64,000 bases of DNA from DASUBV01 sp036510065. Its GTDB lineage: Bacteria > Actinomycetota > Actinomycetes > Streptosporangiales > Streptosporangiaceae. Shown here piece by piece: positions 16,288 through 24,347 of this stretch. Within the stretch, counting starts at the first letter, position 1; every line of letters starts with the position of its first letter. The stretch is taken from assembly GCA_036510065.1 (NCBI GenBank), contig DATCEO010000230.1:1-64000 (forward strand). Direction: 5' to 3'. Made by a program: the position numbers and the translations under genes. A model generated the notes under the pieces. The model searched no databases. It was not told the DNA's origin and saw only the letters and a program-made list of their open reading frames with translations.

Positions 16288-17064
16288 ATGGAGATCCTGG
16301 TCTGCGTCAAGCGCGTCCCGATGGTGGGCGGCCGCGTGGTGGTCACCGCCGACGGGCAGGAGGTCGACACCCGGATGTCGGGCTTCACGGTCAGCCCGCA
16401 CGAGGAGTGTGCGGTCGAGGAGGCCGTGCAGCTCGTCGAGCGCGCGGGCGGCAGCGTCACCGTGCTCACCCTCGGACCGCCCGAGGCCGCCGACCAGCTC
16501 CGGGACATGCTGGCCCTCGGCGCGCAGCACGCGGTGCTGCTGGAGACCGACGGCCGTGAGTGGGGCCCGATCGCCACGGCCGCCGCCATCGCCGGCCTCG
16601 TCACCCGCCGCGCCGCCAGCGACGAGCCGCCCTACGACCTGCTGCTGTTCGGCAACGAGGCGGCCGATACCGGCGACTACCAGGTCGGCATCCGGGTCGC
16701 GCACGCGCTCGGCCTGCCCGCCGCGTCGGGGATCAAGCGGCTGACGCTGACCGGCGACGGCACCGGCGTGCAGGCCGGCCGCGAGTACCGCGGGACCCAG
16801 GAGACCTACGACCTCACCCTGCCGGCCGTGGTCAGCGTGAAGGAGGGCATCAACCTGCCCCGGTACCCCTCGCTGCCCGGCCGGCTGCGGGCCAAGCGGG
16901 CCAAGATCGAGGTGTTCCACCCGGACTGGCAGCCGGAAGGGCTGCGCAAGACCGGACTGCGGCTGCCCCAGGAGACCGCGGGCCGGGCGCAGGTGCTCGG
17001 CCACGGCGTCGACGCGGTCCCGGCGCTGGTGGCGCTGCTGGACGAGCTGGGAGTGCTGTCATGA
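16288..17064 (+). CDS. etfB: electron transfer flavoprotein beta subunit
   Basis: 258 residues starting MEILVCVKRVPMVGGRVVV and carrying the beta-ETF AMP/FAD-side motif around RGTQETYDLTLPAVVSVKEG and INLPRYPSLPGRLRAKRAKI. Forms a heterodimer with the next gene product and accepts electrons from the dehydrogenase encoded one base upstream, delivering them to the respiratory chain via ETF-quinone oxidoreductase (not in this window). Start is fixed by the tight junction with the upstream stop. Confidence 0.9.
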   Translation: MEILVCVKRVPMVGGRVVVTADGQEVDTRMSGFTVSPHEECAVEEAVQLVERAGGSVTVLTLGPPEAADQLRDMLALGAQHAVLLETDGREWGPIATAAAIAGLVTRRAASDEPPYDLLLFGNEAADTGDYQVGIRVAHALGLPAASGIKRLTLTGDGTGVQAGREYRGTQETYDLTLPAVVSVKEGINLPRYPSLPGRLRAKRAKIEVFHPDWQPEGLRKTGLRLPQETAGRAQVLGHGVDAVPALVALLDELGVLS

Positions 17065-18083
17065 CCGTGTTGTGCCTGGTAGAGCGCGACGGGGACGGCG
17101 CGGCCGATGCCTCGCTGCGCGCGCTGTCGCTCGCCCGCGAGCTTGCCACCTCCGCGGGCGGTGACGTCGCGGCGGTTTTCTTTGCCGACCCCCGAACTTC
17201 CGGTGATAACGGTTCCCCTGCGTCCGTCCCGGCCCGGGAGCTGGCCGCGCTGGGCGTGGCGGAGGCGTACGTGGTCACGGCCGGGTCCGGGTACGCGCCG
17301 GCGGCGTGGGCCCGGGGGCTGGCCGAGCTGGCCGTGACCCGCGCGGCGGCCGCCGTCCTGGCCGCGGCTACCGACCGCGGCAGTGAGGTGCTGGCGCACC
17401 TGGGCGCGATCACCGGGCAGCCGGTCGCAGCCGGCTGCACCTCGGCGCGCTGGGTGGCGCCGGGCTACTGCGAGCTGGTCCGGCAGCGCTGGGCCGGCAG
17501 CCTGCTGGAGGATGCGGCCCTGGAGTCGACGCTGGCGCTGGTCACGGTGGCGGCCGATGCAGTGCCGGTCCAGCTTGCGGAGGGGGCGGCGGAGGGGGCG
17601 GCGGCCGCGGACGTCAAGGTGCAGGAGTTCCAGCCGGAGATCGCGGATGCTGACCTGCGGGTGCACGCGGTGGAGTCGGCCGAGCGCAGCACGGGCATCT
17701 CGCTGGCGACCGCACGGGTGGTGGTCGGCGGCGGCCGCGGCGTCGGCGGCCCGGAGGGCTTCGAGGTGCTGGAGGAGCTGGCCGGGCTGCTGGGCGGCAC
17801 ACTGGGCGTGTCCCGGGTGGTGACCAGCCAGGGCTGGCGACCGCACCGCCAGCAGGTCGGCCAGACCGGCACCCGGATCTCCCCCGAGCTATACCTGGCC
17901 TGCGGGATTTCCGGCGCCATCCAGCACATGGCCGGCTGCCTGAGCGCCAAGCACATCGTCGCGGTCAACACCGACCCCGACGCGCCGATCATCGCGCACG
18001 CGGACTACGCGGTGATCGGCGACCTGAGTCAGGTCATCCCGGCCCTGGTCGCCGCCATCCGCGAACGGGCCGGGGCGGCCTGA
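17061..18083 (+). CDS. etfA: electron transfer flavoprotein alpha subunit
   Basis: 340 residues. The ATG at 17061 overlaps the etfB stop by four bases (ATGA), indicating translational coupling. The C-terminal FAD-binding domain shows the ETF-alpha signature: VVVGGGRGVGGPEGF, then VGASR-like GVSRVVTSQGW, VGQTGTRISPELYLACGISG and KHIVAVNTDPDAPI. Last gene of the dehydrogenase-ETF operon, followed by the 26-bp hairpin at 18095. Confidence 0.92.
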   Translation: MTVLCLVERDGDGAADASLRALSLARELATSAGGDVAAVFFADPRTSGDNGSPASVPARELAALGVAEAYVVTAGSGYAPAAWARGLAELAVTRAAAAVLAAATDRGSEVLAHLGAITGQPVAAGCTSARWVAPGYCELVRQRWAGSLLEDAALESTLALVTVAADAVPVQLAEGAAEGAAAADVKVQEFQPEIADADLRVHAVESAERSTGISLATARVVVGGGRGVGGPEGFEVLEELAGLLGGTLGVSRVVTSQGWRPHRQQVGQTGTRISPELYLACGISGAIQHMAGCLSAKHIVAVNTDPDAPIIAHADYAVIGDLSQVIPALVAAIRERAGAA

Positions 18084-18094
18084 CCGGAACGTCG

Positions 18095-18151
18095 TTCATG
18101 ATCACGTGGATCTGCCAGTCACGGCGACTGGCAGATCCACGTGATCATGAA
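18095..18151. terminator. 26-bp perfect hairpin after etfA
   Basis: Arms 18095-18120 and 18126-18151 are exactly complementary with a 5-base loop ACGGC. No T-tract. Twelve bases after the etfA stop, so it fits a transcription end. The outer part (TGATCACG) is shared with the hairpin at 5948. Confidence 0.7.
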
Positions 18152-18253
18152 TCACCCGGCTCCTCTTGATGGCCGATCCTCCCCGTGATAAGGCAGCAAG
18201 TAGGCAGTTTTTTCGGAGCATGGCGAAGCAGATGACGGGGGTGATCCTTCGAA

Positions 18254-19791
18254 ATGTTCTCTCGGCCGCCGTTCTCGCCCAGGCCAGCTATGTCATCTGC
18301 CTTTAACGGCCGGGCGTCGGATCGTCCTGCGGGTGTGTCGGCCAATGGGCGTCCCGGCGTCGGCGGATACTCCAGCTGGGACGAGGACCGGGAATCCACC
18401 CGCTATATGTCAGCTCGTACCCAGATGTCTATCCCTTACGCCAGAGACGTCGTACACCGGGTTGTTAGTGAAAGATTCCGGGCGCTCGCGCCATCCTACG
18501 GAGTCGACGTTGCCGTAGTGGCAAGATGGGCGCTCAGTTCCGTTCGCCTGCGGGCCCGTCGTGATCGGCATCTGGCCGGACTATTAGTGGCTGGCATCCC
18601 GCTCTTTTTTCTCCTGCTCTACCTATGGCAGTGGGCGTCCCTCCTCTCGATAGTTGCCGCACTGGCCGCCGCCTGGGTAGTCGTCGCCCATGAGTATATG
18701 CAGCGAATTAACATCGTATGCGAGCAATGCTTCGCGGGCGGTTTGACCCATCGGCGGCGCCTGAGCCAGCGAGCCAGCGGGAACGCGGCAGGCTGGCCAT
18801 GGTATCGAAGCGGCGGACGGGGAACCTCGTCGTGTTTGAGGGAAACGTGGCATTCGTTGGCAGTGGGGACAGGCTCAGCAAGGAGCACCTTGTTATCGAC
18901 GTGAGCCGTGGCAGAGCGGAAGCTTCAAAGAACGGCAAATCCCCCAAGCCTTCCCGGTTCACCAATCAAGACGTCCACGCTGCGATAATTTCCGCCATGG
19001 AGAAGATCGGGCTCGCGGATCTGCGGGTGGAGGAACGTCTGTTCGTTAACGGCAAGCATATTAAGGACAACGGGGCTGTGCTGCCAAGGACCAAGGAGCC
19101 CCCGAGTGCATCGGTAAGCCCGGAGGTGCTGCAGGAGGCCGTCCTGCATCCGACGCCGGATGCCCGGGTCTATGTGTGCGTGGAAATGCCGAGTTGGCAG
19201 GGGCAGCTGGTCGTCACCTTGTTCACTCGTGCGGTTCACGTCGGCGGCTCGCTGTATATCGAATGGCGCTTCCACGTCTTGCCGCCCGTCCGCAGTAATT
19301 TTCAATATATCGACAACCGCTGGTGCCAGCCGCGTAAGCGGATAATCGCTCACGTCTGCCGAAGTTCTGTTCGCCGGACAGGCCTTGCTTTGTTTGGCGC
19401 TCCAGTGCGCATGTGGATGGATCATCGCTATGCCAGCTTCATGCGTAAGTATGAAAGGGATCAGGCATACGCAATCGATCATGGTCAGGTATTTGACTAC
19501 GGAGCGGCGCGGAGCATCCGCGAAGACGCAAGCGGGTTCGCGCGGCAACACTACTTCCTCGGCCGGGATGAGACAATGTTCGTCCTTCTCGCGCAGGAGA
19601 AGCTGATCAGGGCGATCAGCGTTTTCCTGCAGAAGAAGAACGTCGACACCGGCCAGCTCAAGACGCAGGTAGAGGTCATTGTGAAGGAAACAAATAAATT
19701 CTTCAGCGTGCATCTCGGCGATGTCTCTAATTCTAATGTAGCTATCGGAAAGAAAGCCCAGGCTTCGGGCGTGCCTCCTAGAGAGGACTGA
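18254..19791 (+). pseudogene. membrane-anchored actinobacterial hypothetical protein, frameshifted
   Basis: Two frames join into one protein. The first (from about 18254) encodes a basic N-terminus and a hydrophobic hairpin (LAGLLVAGIPLFFLLLYLWQ, then LLSIVAALAAAWVVVAHEYM). The second continues FDPSAAPEPASQRERGRL, then NLVVFEGNVAFVGSGDRLS and VYVCVEMPSWQGQLVVTLFT, motifs of an actinobacterial hypothetical family with an N-terminal membrane part and a large cytosolic part. Adding one base at about 18740-18744 (GGTTTGACC) joins the frames. The N-terminal start is uncertain (ATG at 18254 or 18290). It contains a TTA leucine codon at 18583-18585 and is visibly richer in A/T than its neighbours. 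Function unknown. Confidence 0.6.
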
Positions 19792-19829
19792 TATTTTCCT
19801 ATCTCGGCAGTCCGCGGAAGGCGTACGAT

Positions 19830-20198
19830 ATGAGTAAGAAGCAAAAAGATGGCAGCGAGACTAAAGCAACGACCGGGGCTATAATGGAGTCTGCGGTTGC
19901 TATCGGTCACGGGGCGTCGGCTAACCTATTTCGCAGCGGCCATTCCATCGAGCTGAGTGAAGCAGATGCCCGGCTGGACAGGCTGATCTGCCTGCTGGGT
20001 GCAGAGTACTCCGAGATCGAGCAGGCGGATGAGATTCGGTCCGATGCAATTGCCGTGCGCGGAGCGCTAGCCAGCGAAGAGCCGAATCTCGGCCTCATCC
20101 GGTCTGCGCTGAAGGGCCTAGTCAACGCCTTGGGCCCCGTTGATGCACTGGCAGGCATCGCCGTGCAAGTGCTCGAAATAGTCCGTCGTCTAGGGTAA
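19830..20198 (+). CDS. small hypothetical protein, partner of the preceding membrane protein
   Basis: 122 residues: a polar start (MSKKQKDGSETK), a VAIGHGASANLF element (about residues 23-34), then two or three amphipathic helices (ADARLDRLICLLGAEYSEIE, then LIRSALKGLVNALGPVDALA). The VAIG-x-x-A-x-A element closely resembles NVAIGKKAQASG at the very C-terminus of the preceding protein, suggesting a shared interaction motif. Thirty-eight bases downstream on the same strand and of the same A/T-richer composition, so acquired together. Function unknown. Confidence 0.6.
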   Translation: MSKKQKDGSETKATTGAIMESAVAIGHGASANLFRSGHSIELSEADARLDRLICLLGAEYSEIEQADEIRSDAIAVRGALASEEPNLGLIRSALKGLVNALGPVDALAGIAVQVLEIVRRLG

Positions 20199-20229
20199 GG
20201 CAGTCACTGCGCGAGCAGAGAACTGCGCG

Positions 20230-20652
20230 CTAGCTACCGAGCGTGATGCTGCCGTCTGGGGCGAGGGGCCAGCCGGGGTTGTGCGCCACTTCCCAGGGGT
20301 GTCCGTCCGGGTCGATGAACACCGCCGAGTAGCCGCCCCAGAACGTCGCACCCGGCTCCCGCCCGATGACGGCGCCCGCGGCGCGGGCCTCGCCGATCAC
20401 CGCATCGACTTCGGAGGGGGAGCTGACGTTGTAGGCCAGGGTTACCCCGCCCCATCCGCCGGCGTCCCGGACCGCGCTGTCCTCAGCGAGACTCACCCGG
20501 TCCCAGAGGCCGAACACCATCCCGCCCGCCTGGAAGAAGGCCACGTCGTCCGATGACGCCGGCGCCTCGCGCCAGCCCATGGCCTGATAGAACGCGCGTG
20601 CGCGGTGCAGGTCGATGACGCCGAGGGTGACGAGGCTGATGCGCTGATCCAT
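20230..20652 (-). CDS. VOC family (glyoxalase-like) protein
   Basis: 140 residues beginning MDQRISLVTLGVIDLHRARA, with AFYQAMGWREAP and a second module ending AVFIDPDGHPWEVAHNPGW, a typical two-module VOC fold. The ATG at 20652 is chosen because it begins at the family start; the frame is open upstream only as antisense sequence. Metal-dependent lyase/dioxygenase or resistance function cannot be assigned. Intact, in contrast to the VOC gene at 3 kb. Confidence 0.8.
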   Translation of the reverse strand: MDQRISLVTLGVIDLHRARAFYQAMGWREAPASSDDVAFFQAGGMVFGLWDRVSLAEDSAVRDAGGWGGVTLAYNVSSPSEVDAVIGEARAAGAVIGREPGATFWGGYSAVFIDPDGHPWEVAHNPGWPLAPDGSITLGS

Positions 20653-20684
20653 GCCGCCTATTGTGGACCACGCCTGGGCGCCGG

Positions 20685-21446
20685 TCAGGCCAGCCGCACC
20701 TGCGCCCTGATCGGCAGGTGATCGGAGCCGACCGGCGCGAGGACCTCGGCATTGACGCAGAGCAGCTGCGGGCTGGTCAGCAGGTGGTCGAGCTGGATCA
20801 CCGGTCCGTCGGCCGGGAACGTCCGGCCGCGCACCGTGGGCCCGAAGCCGGCCGCCAGCCAGGTGGCCAGCCGGGGCATGTTGAGGTCCCCGACGATCAC
20901 GGTGGGCGGCGGATCGGGTGCCCGGGCCAGGTAGCGGGTTAGCGCCACGAGCTGCACCGGGCTGGTAAAGCGGTGGGTGAGGTGAGTGCAGACCAGCCGC
21001 AGCGGCCAGCCGCCCGGCGTGGTGACCGTGCAGATCAGGGCGGCCCGGCTGTGCCGGTCGCCGGGCGCCCGGCCCAGGTCGAGAATCTCGATGCCGGTCA
21101 CCGGCAGCGAGGTCAGCACGGCGATGCCCCACGTGCCGCGCTCGGGCCGCGGGGCGATGCTGAGCTCGGCCAGTGACGCGCCGGTGCTCACCTCGGCCCG
21201 GATCAGCCGGGCGCCGAGGGCCTGCGCGGCGATGGCCAGCCCGTCCGGGCGGCCCGTGCCGCCCGCGTCGTCCGTGCCGCCCGTGCCGGCCGCGTCGTTG
21301 GTGCCGTCCGCGTCGCCCGCCGTCCACCAGCCTTCCTGGACGGCGATGATGTCAGCCTTAAGGTGCTCGAGCGCGGCGGGCACGTCAAAGGGCCGACCGC
21401 GGCCGCTGAGCCCGCAGTGCAGGTTCAGGCTGCCGATGGTGACCAT
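20685..21446 (-). CDS. endonuclease/exonuclease/phosphatase (EEP) family hydrolase
   Basis: 253 residues from the ATG at 21446 (MVTIGSLNLHCG). EEP-fold residues are visible in order: the N in GSLNLH, the catalytic Glu in IIAVQEGWW, LVCTHL, GDLNMP and the terminal GSDHLPI. A Gly/Asp/Ala/Thr-rich insertion (about residues 45-65) is a short degenerate repeat. Likely cleaves phosphodiesters or phosphomonoesters with Mg. Stands 32 bp upstream of the VOC gene on the same strand. Confidence 0.75.
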   Translation of the reverse strand: MVTIGSLNLHCGLSGRGRPFDVPAALEHLKADIIAVQEGWWTAGDADGTNDAAGTGGTDDAGGTGRPDGLAIAAQALGARLIRAEVSTGASLAELSIAPRPERGTWGIAVLTSLPVTGIEILDLGRAPGDRHSRAALICTVTTPGGWPLRLVCTHLTHRFTSPVQLVALTRYLARAPDPPPTVIVGDLNMPRLATWLAAGFGPTVRGRTFPADGPVIQLDHLLTSPQLLCVNAEVLAPVGSDHLPIRAQVRLA

Positions 21447-21660
21447 CGCGTCGCTGGCCAACTGGCGCCTACCCGGCCCGGCGCCCGGGCGCGGCACCGT
21501 CCGGTGCGGGGCTCTGCCCGGCCTCCGACTGCTGATCCATCACGACCAATTATGGCCGCGCCAGGCAAGCGCCCCGGCCGGGCGGCCCAGTAGTGGCGAC
21601 GGCGCCCTGCCCTCTGCGCGCCCGATGATCGCGCTGCGGAGGTGACAGCGCGCGACCGGC

Positions 21661-21747
21661 TGTGGACAGACTATGCACAGGAAACTGTGGATAGCCGGTG
21701 GATAAGTGACCGGCGCGGGGGATAAACGGCGGCCGTGCTGTGGATGG
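21661..21747 (+). repeat. cluster of DnaA-box-like sites, copy 1
   Basis: Contains TGTGGACAG (21661), TGTGGATAG (21686), GGTGGATAA (21697) and TGTGGATGG (21739), all near matches to the TGTGGATAA DnaA box. The 28-base segment 21698-21725 recurs with two mismatches at 23036-23063. The rest of 21447-21787 holds no gene I can support. Confidence 0.5.
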
Positions 21748-21787
21748 CCGCACCACCTCGCTTGCCTAGTCCCCGCGGACTGCGCCG

Positions 21788-22084
21788 GGCCGCCACGAAG
21801 GCGCCGAAGATCCCGCCGACCCAGCCGCCGATGGACGCCCCGACCAGGATCGATATCAGCACCAGCAGCGGGCTGACCTTGACCGTCCGGCTCATGACCA
21901 CCGGGTTCAGCGCGTGGTTCTCGATCTGGGTGTAGATGAGGAAGACGACCAGGGTCACGATGCCCGCCGTGAGCGAGTGGGCCGCGGCGAACAACACCAC
22001 AGGGATGCCGGCCAGCGCCCCGCCGATCAGTGGCAGGAAGTCCACCAGCGCCACCCACAGCGCCCACAGGAAGGGAAACGGGAC
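21788..22084 (-). pseudogene. remnant of AI-2E family transporter
   Basis: A 99-residue stretch (VPFPFLWALWVALVDFLPLI, then GIVTLVVFLIYTQIENHALN and VGASIGGWVGGIFGAFVAA) is the C-terminal membrane part of an AI-2E/PerM transporter, with the conserved ENHxLNP. The family is about 350 residues. Everything before this stretch and the last helix after GAFVA are missing, and flanking frame sequence is unrelated, so it is an internal fragment. No start codon or ribosome site suits it. Confidence 0.75.
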
Positions 22085-22244
22085 GCGTGGTGAGGATCGC
22101 GGGCAGCGGTATGCCCCGCGCTGCCGCGGCCCTCCACAGCCGTTCCCGCCGGGTCTGGGGCTGCGGCTGGGGCAGAGACGTCTCATACTGCTCCACTCCG
22201 CCATCATCGCAGTGACGGAGATCACAGGTCGCCGTCGGCCCGGC

Positions 22245-22916
22245 TCAGCCGCCGCCGCTGCTGCTGCCCAGGCTCGCGATGAGGTTGACGGTGGCGGCCA
22301 GGATGACCGCGCCGAACAGGTAGGACAGCAGGGCGTGCCGGAGCGCGGTGCCGCGGATCGGGGAGGTCTCCAGGTTGGTATCGGAGACCTGGAAGGTCAT
22401 TCCGATGGTGAGCGCGACGTAGGCGAAGTCATGGTAGTCCGGCCGTTCCTGCTGGTTGAAGCTGATTCCGCCGACCGGCTCGCTGTAGTAGAGCAGGGCA
22501 TAGCGCAGCGTGAAGATCGTGTGCACGCTGAACCAGGACAGCGCCACGCTCGCGATGGCCAGCAGCGCGAGCAGGACCTGCGTCGCCCCGCCCGTCGCGT
22601 GCGTGGCCACGAGCACCAGGCCCAGGCCGGCGAGGCTGGCGGCGGCGGCGCTCAGCATGATGATGTCGCCGACGGCCCGGTTGGGATCCTCGGCAGTCGC
22701 GCGATCCGCCGTCTGGTCGGCGGACAGCGGCCAGATCGCCCGCCAGGTCCAGCCGCAGAAGATCACGGCGGTCGTGTCCCACCCGATGGCCGGCGCGTAC
22801 TTCCAGTTGCCGAGAAAGATCGTCAGGATCGCCGCCACGGCGCCGGCGCTGACCGATACCGCGAGCCGCAGCAGGGTCCGCGGGCGCGGGCGCGAGGACC
22901 TGGCGATGCTCATCAT
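22245..22916 (-). CDS. DUF1345 integral membrane protein
   Basis: 223 residues. Hydrophobic segments AAILTIFLGNWKYAPAIGWD, IIMLSAAAASLAGLGLVLVA, VLLALLAIASVALSWFSVHT and LLSYLFGAVILAATVNLIA, and the diagnostic YYSEPVGGISFNQQERPDYH followed by DFAYVALTIGMTFQVSDT, define DUF1345. The start ATG at 22916 (or the adjacent 22913) follows GCAGGAG; a GTG at 22949 is an alternative. Function unknown, inner membrane. The AI-2E remnant lies downstream. Confidence 0.85.
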   Translation of the reverse strand: MMSIARSSRPRPRTLLRLAVSVSAGAVAAILTIFLGNWKYAPAIGWDTTAVIFCGWTWRAIWPLSADQTADRATAEDPNRAVGDIIMLSAAAASLAGLGLVLVATHATGGATQVLLALLAIASVALSWFSVHTIFTLRYALLYYSEPVGGISFNQQERPDYHDFAYVALTIGMTFQVSDTNLETSPIRGTALRHALLSYLFGAVILAATVNLIASLGSSSGGG

Positions 22917-23012
22917 CTCCTGCAAAACGCTCGCGAGCGCCGTGCTCACCGGGAGATTCTTGCACAGCGCCGCCGGCGGCCGCACCCGCAGGCCGCCGCC
23001 GGTTCCCTGGCC

Positions 23013-23096
23013 TGTGGGCAACCTGTGGACAGTGCGTGGACAAGCGACCGGCGCGGGGGATAAGGGCGGGGTAACCACCAGGCGATCTGTGGATGA
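23013..23096 (+). repeat. cluster of DnaA-box-like sites, copy 2
   Basis: TGTGGGCAA (23013), TGTGGACAG (23024), CGTGGACAA (23035) and TGTGGATGA (23088), plus the 28-base element 23036-23063 shared with copy 1, same orientation, about 1.34 kb away. Lies upstream of the DUF1345 gene and next to a 20-bp hairpin. Confidence 0.5.
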
Positions 23097-23102
23097 CCGC
23101 GA

Positions 23103-23149
23103 CGGGCTCGGGGCCCCTCCATCCCATACATGGAGGGGCCCCGAGCCCG
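23103..23149. terminator. 20-bp perfect hairpin
   Basis: Arms 23103-23122 and 23130-23149 are exactly complementary, loop CCCATAC. It lies between the divergent DUF1345 and DUF2332 genes, where no terminator is needed for either, so it may be a regulatory or mobile palindrome. Confidence 0.6.
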
Positions 23150-23258
23150 CCGGGACCACGCAGTGACCGGCGGAGCCTGGCCCTATTCTCGGTGCCGGCC
23201 GGTCCCGCGGCCGTCACCGACACGCCCGAGATGTCGGCGCTTGCCATAGCCTGCAGGC

Positions 23259-24344
23259 GTGCGACGTCCGGATGAGAGCGAGTCCCCCGCGGAGCACATG
23301 GCCGCGATCCTGCGCCAGCAAGGCAACGCGTGCCGGGAACTGGGCAGTCCGCTCTATGCGGACCTGCTGGCGCAGGCCGCCGGGGACCTGCTGAGCGACG
23401 GCCCGGTCGCTGGCGTGCTGGACGGCTACCTGACCCAGCCGGTCTCCAGCGTCCTCCCGCTGCGGATGCTCGGCGCGGCGCACGCGCTGGCCCTGACCGG
23501 GCAGGCACCGGAGCTGGCCGCCTTCTACCCGTCGGCCGGCGGTACCGCCGATCCGGGCGCTGGGGGCGAGCGCGCCTGGGCTGCGCTGCGGCGGACGCTG
23601 CGCGAGCACTGCTCGTCCATCCGGGAGTGGCTGCCACGGCCGCCGCAGACCAACGAGGTCGGCCGGGGTGCGGCGCTGGTCGGCGGCCTGCGCCACATCA
23701 TGGCCGAGGCCAGCCTGCCCATCCTGCTGGTCGAGGTCGGCGCGAGCGCCGGGCTGAACCTGCGCGCCGATTACTTTCACGTCCCGGGCCCTTCCGGCCA
23801 CCACGCGGACGCCTCCTCGCCGGTCATGCTGGCCGGCGGATGGGAGGGGACGGCGCCCCCGGAGGGCCGCATCGAGGTGGCGGCCCGGACCGGCGGCGAT
23901 CTCGATCCCATTGACCCGACCACCCCGGCGGGGGCCCTGACGCTGACCGCCTACGTCTGGCCGGATCAGCGTTACCGGCTGGAACGGCTGCGCGGGGCCC
24001 TCACCCTCGCTCGGGCGATCCCCGCCGACCTGCGCCGGGAGTCCGCGACTGCCACCCTTGCCCGGACGGCGCTCGCCGAGGGCAGCTGGACCGTGCTCTG
24101 GCACTCGATCTTCCGTCAGTACCTGGACCAGGGCCAGCGCGCCGAGCTGGCGGCGGGGGTGGAGGCCCTCGCGGCCGCCGCCACCGAGTCCGCCCCGTTC
24201 GCGTACCTCTACCTGGAGCAGTCGCGGGCCGGCGGCTGCCCGGTCACGCTGACGACGTGGCCCGGCAGCCGCCAGCGCGTCCTGGGCGTGGCGCCGCCGC
24301 ACGGGATTCCCGTCACCTGGGCGCCCCGCCCCGCCTTCGGCTAG
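23259..24344 (+). CDS. DUF2332 family protein
   Basis: 361 residues from a GTG. Conserved DUF2332 blocks include EVGRGAALVGGLRHIMAEAS, LPILLVEVGASAGLNLRADY, LTLTAYVWPDQRYRLERLRG, WTVLWHSIFRQYL and a C-terminal LTTWPG. The family looks SAM-methyltransferase-like in its glycine-rich VEVGASAGLNL strand, but no function is established. Single gene, convergent with the hydroxyacid dehydrogenase (3 bp between stops). Confidence 0.8.
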   Translation: MRRPDESESPAEHMAAILRQQGNACRELGSPLYADLLAQAAGDLLSDGPVAGVLDGYLTQPVSSVLPLRMLGAAHALALTGQAPELAAFYPSAGGTADPGAGGERAWAALRRTLREHCSSIREWLPRPPQTNEVGRGAALVGGLRHIMAEASLPILLVEVGASAGLNLRADYFHVPGPSGHHADASSPVMLAGGWEGTAPPEGRIEVAARTGGDLDPIDPTTPAGALTLTAYVWPDQRYRLERLRGALTLARAIPADLRRESATATLARTALAEGSWTVLWHSIFRQYLDQGQRAELAAGVEALAAAATESAPFAYLYLEQSRAGGCPVTLTTWPGSRQRVLGVAPPHGIPVTWAPRPAFG

Positions 24345-24347
24345 CGG

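Noticed and set aside
15195..16604. Long minus-strand frame opposite the dimethylglycine dehydrogenase gene
   Set aside because: Low-complexity shadow of the coding strand; spans the dehydrogenase-etfB boundary and shows no start signal.
21661..23096. Chromosomal origin of replication
   Set aside because: DnaA-box-like sites are few and degenerate, and none of dnaA, dnaN, recF or rpmH is nearby.
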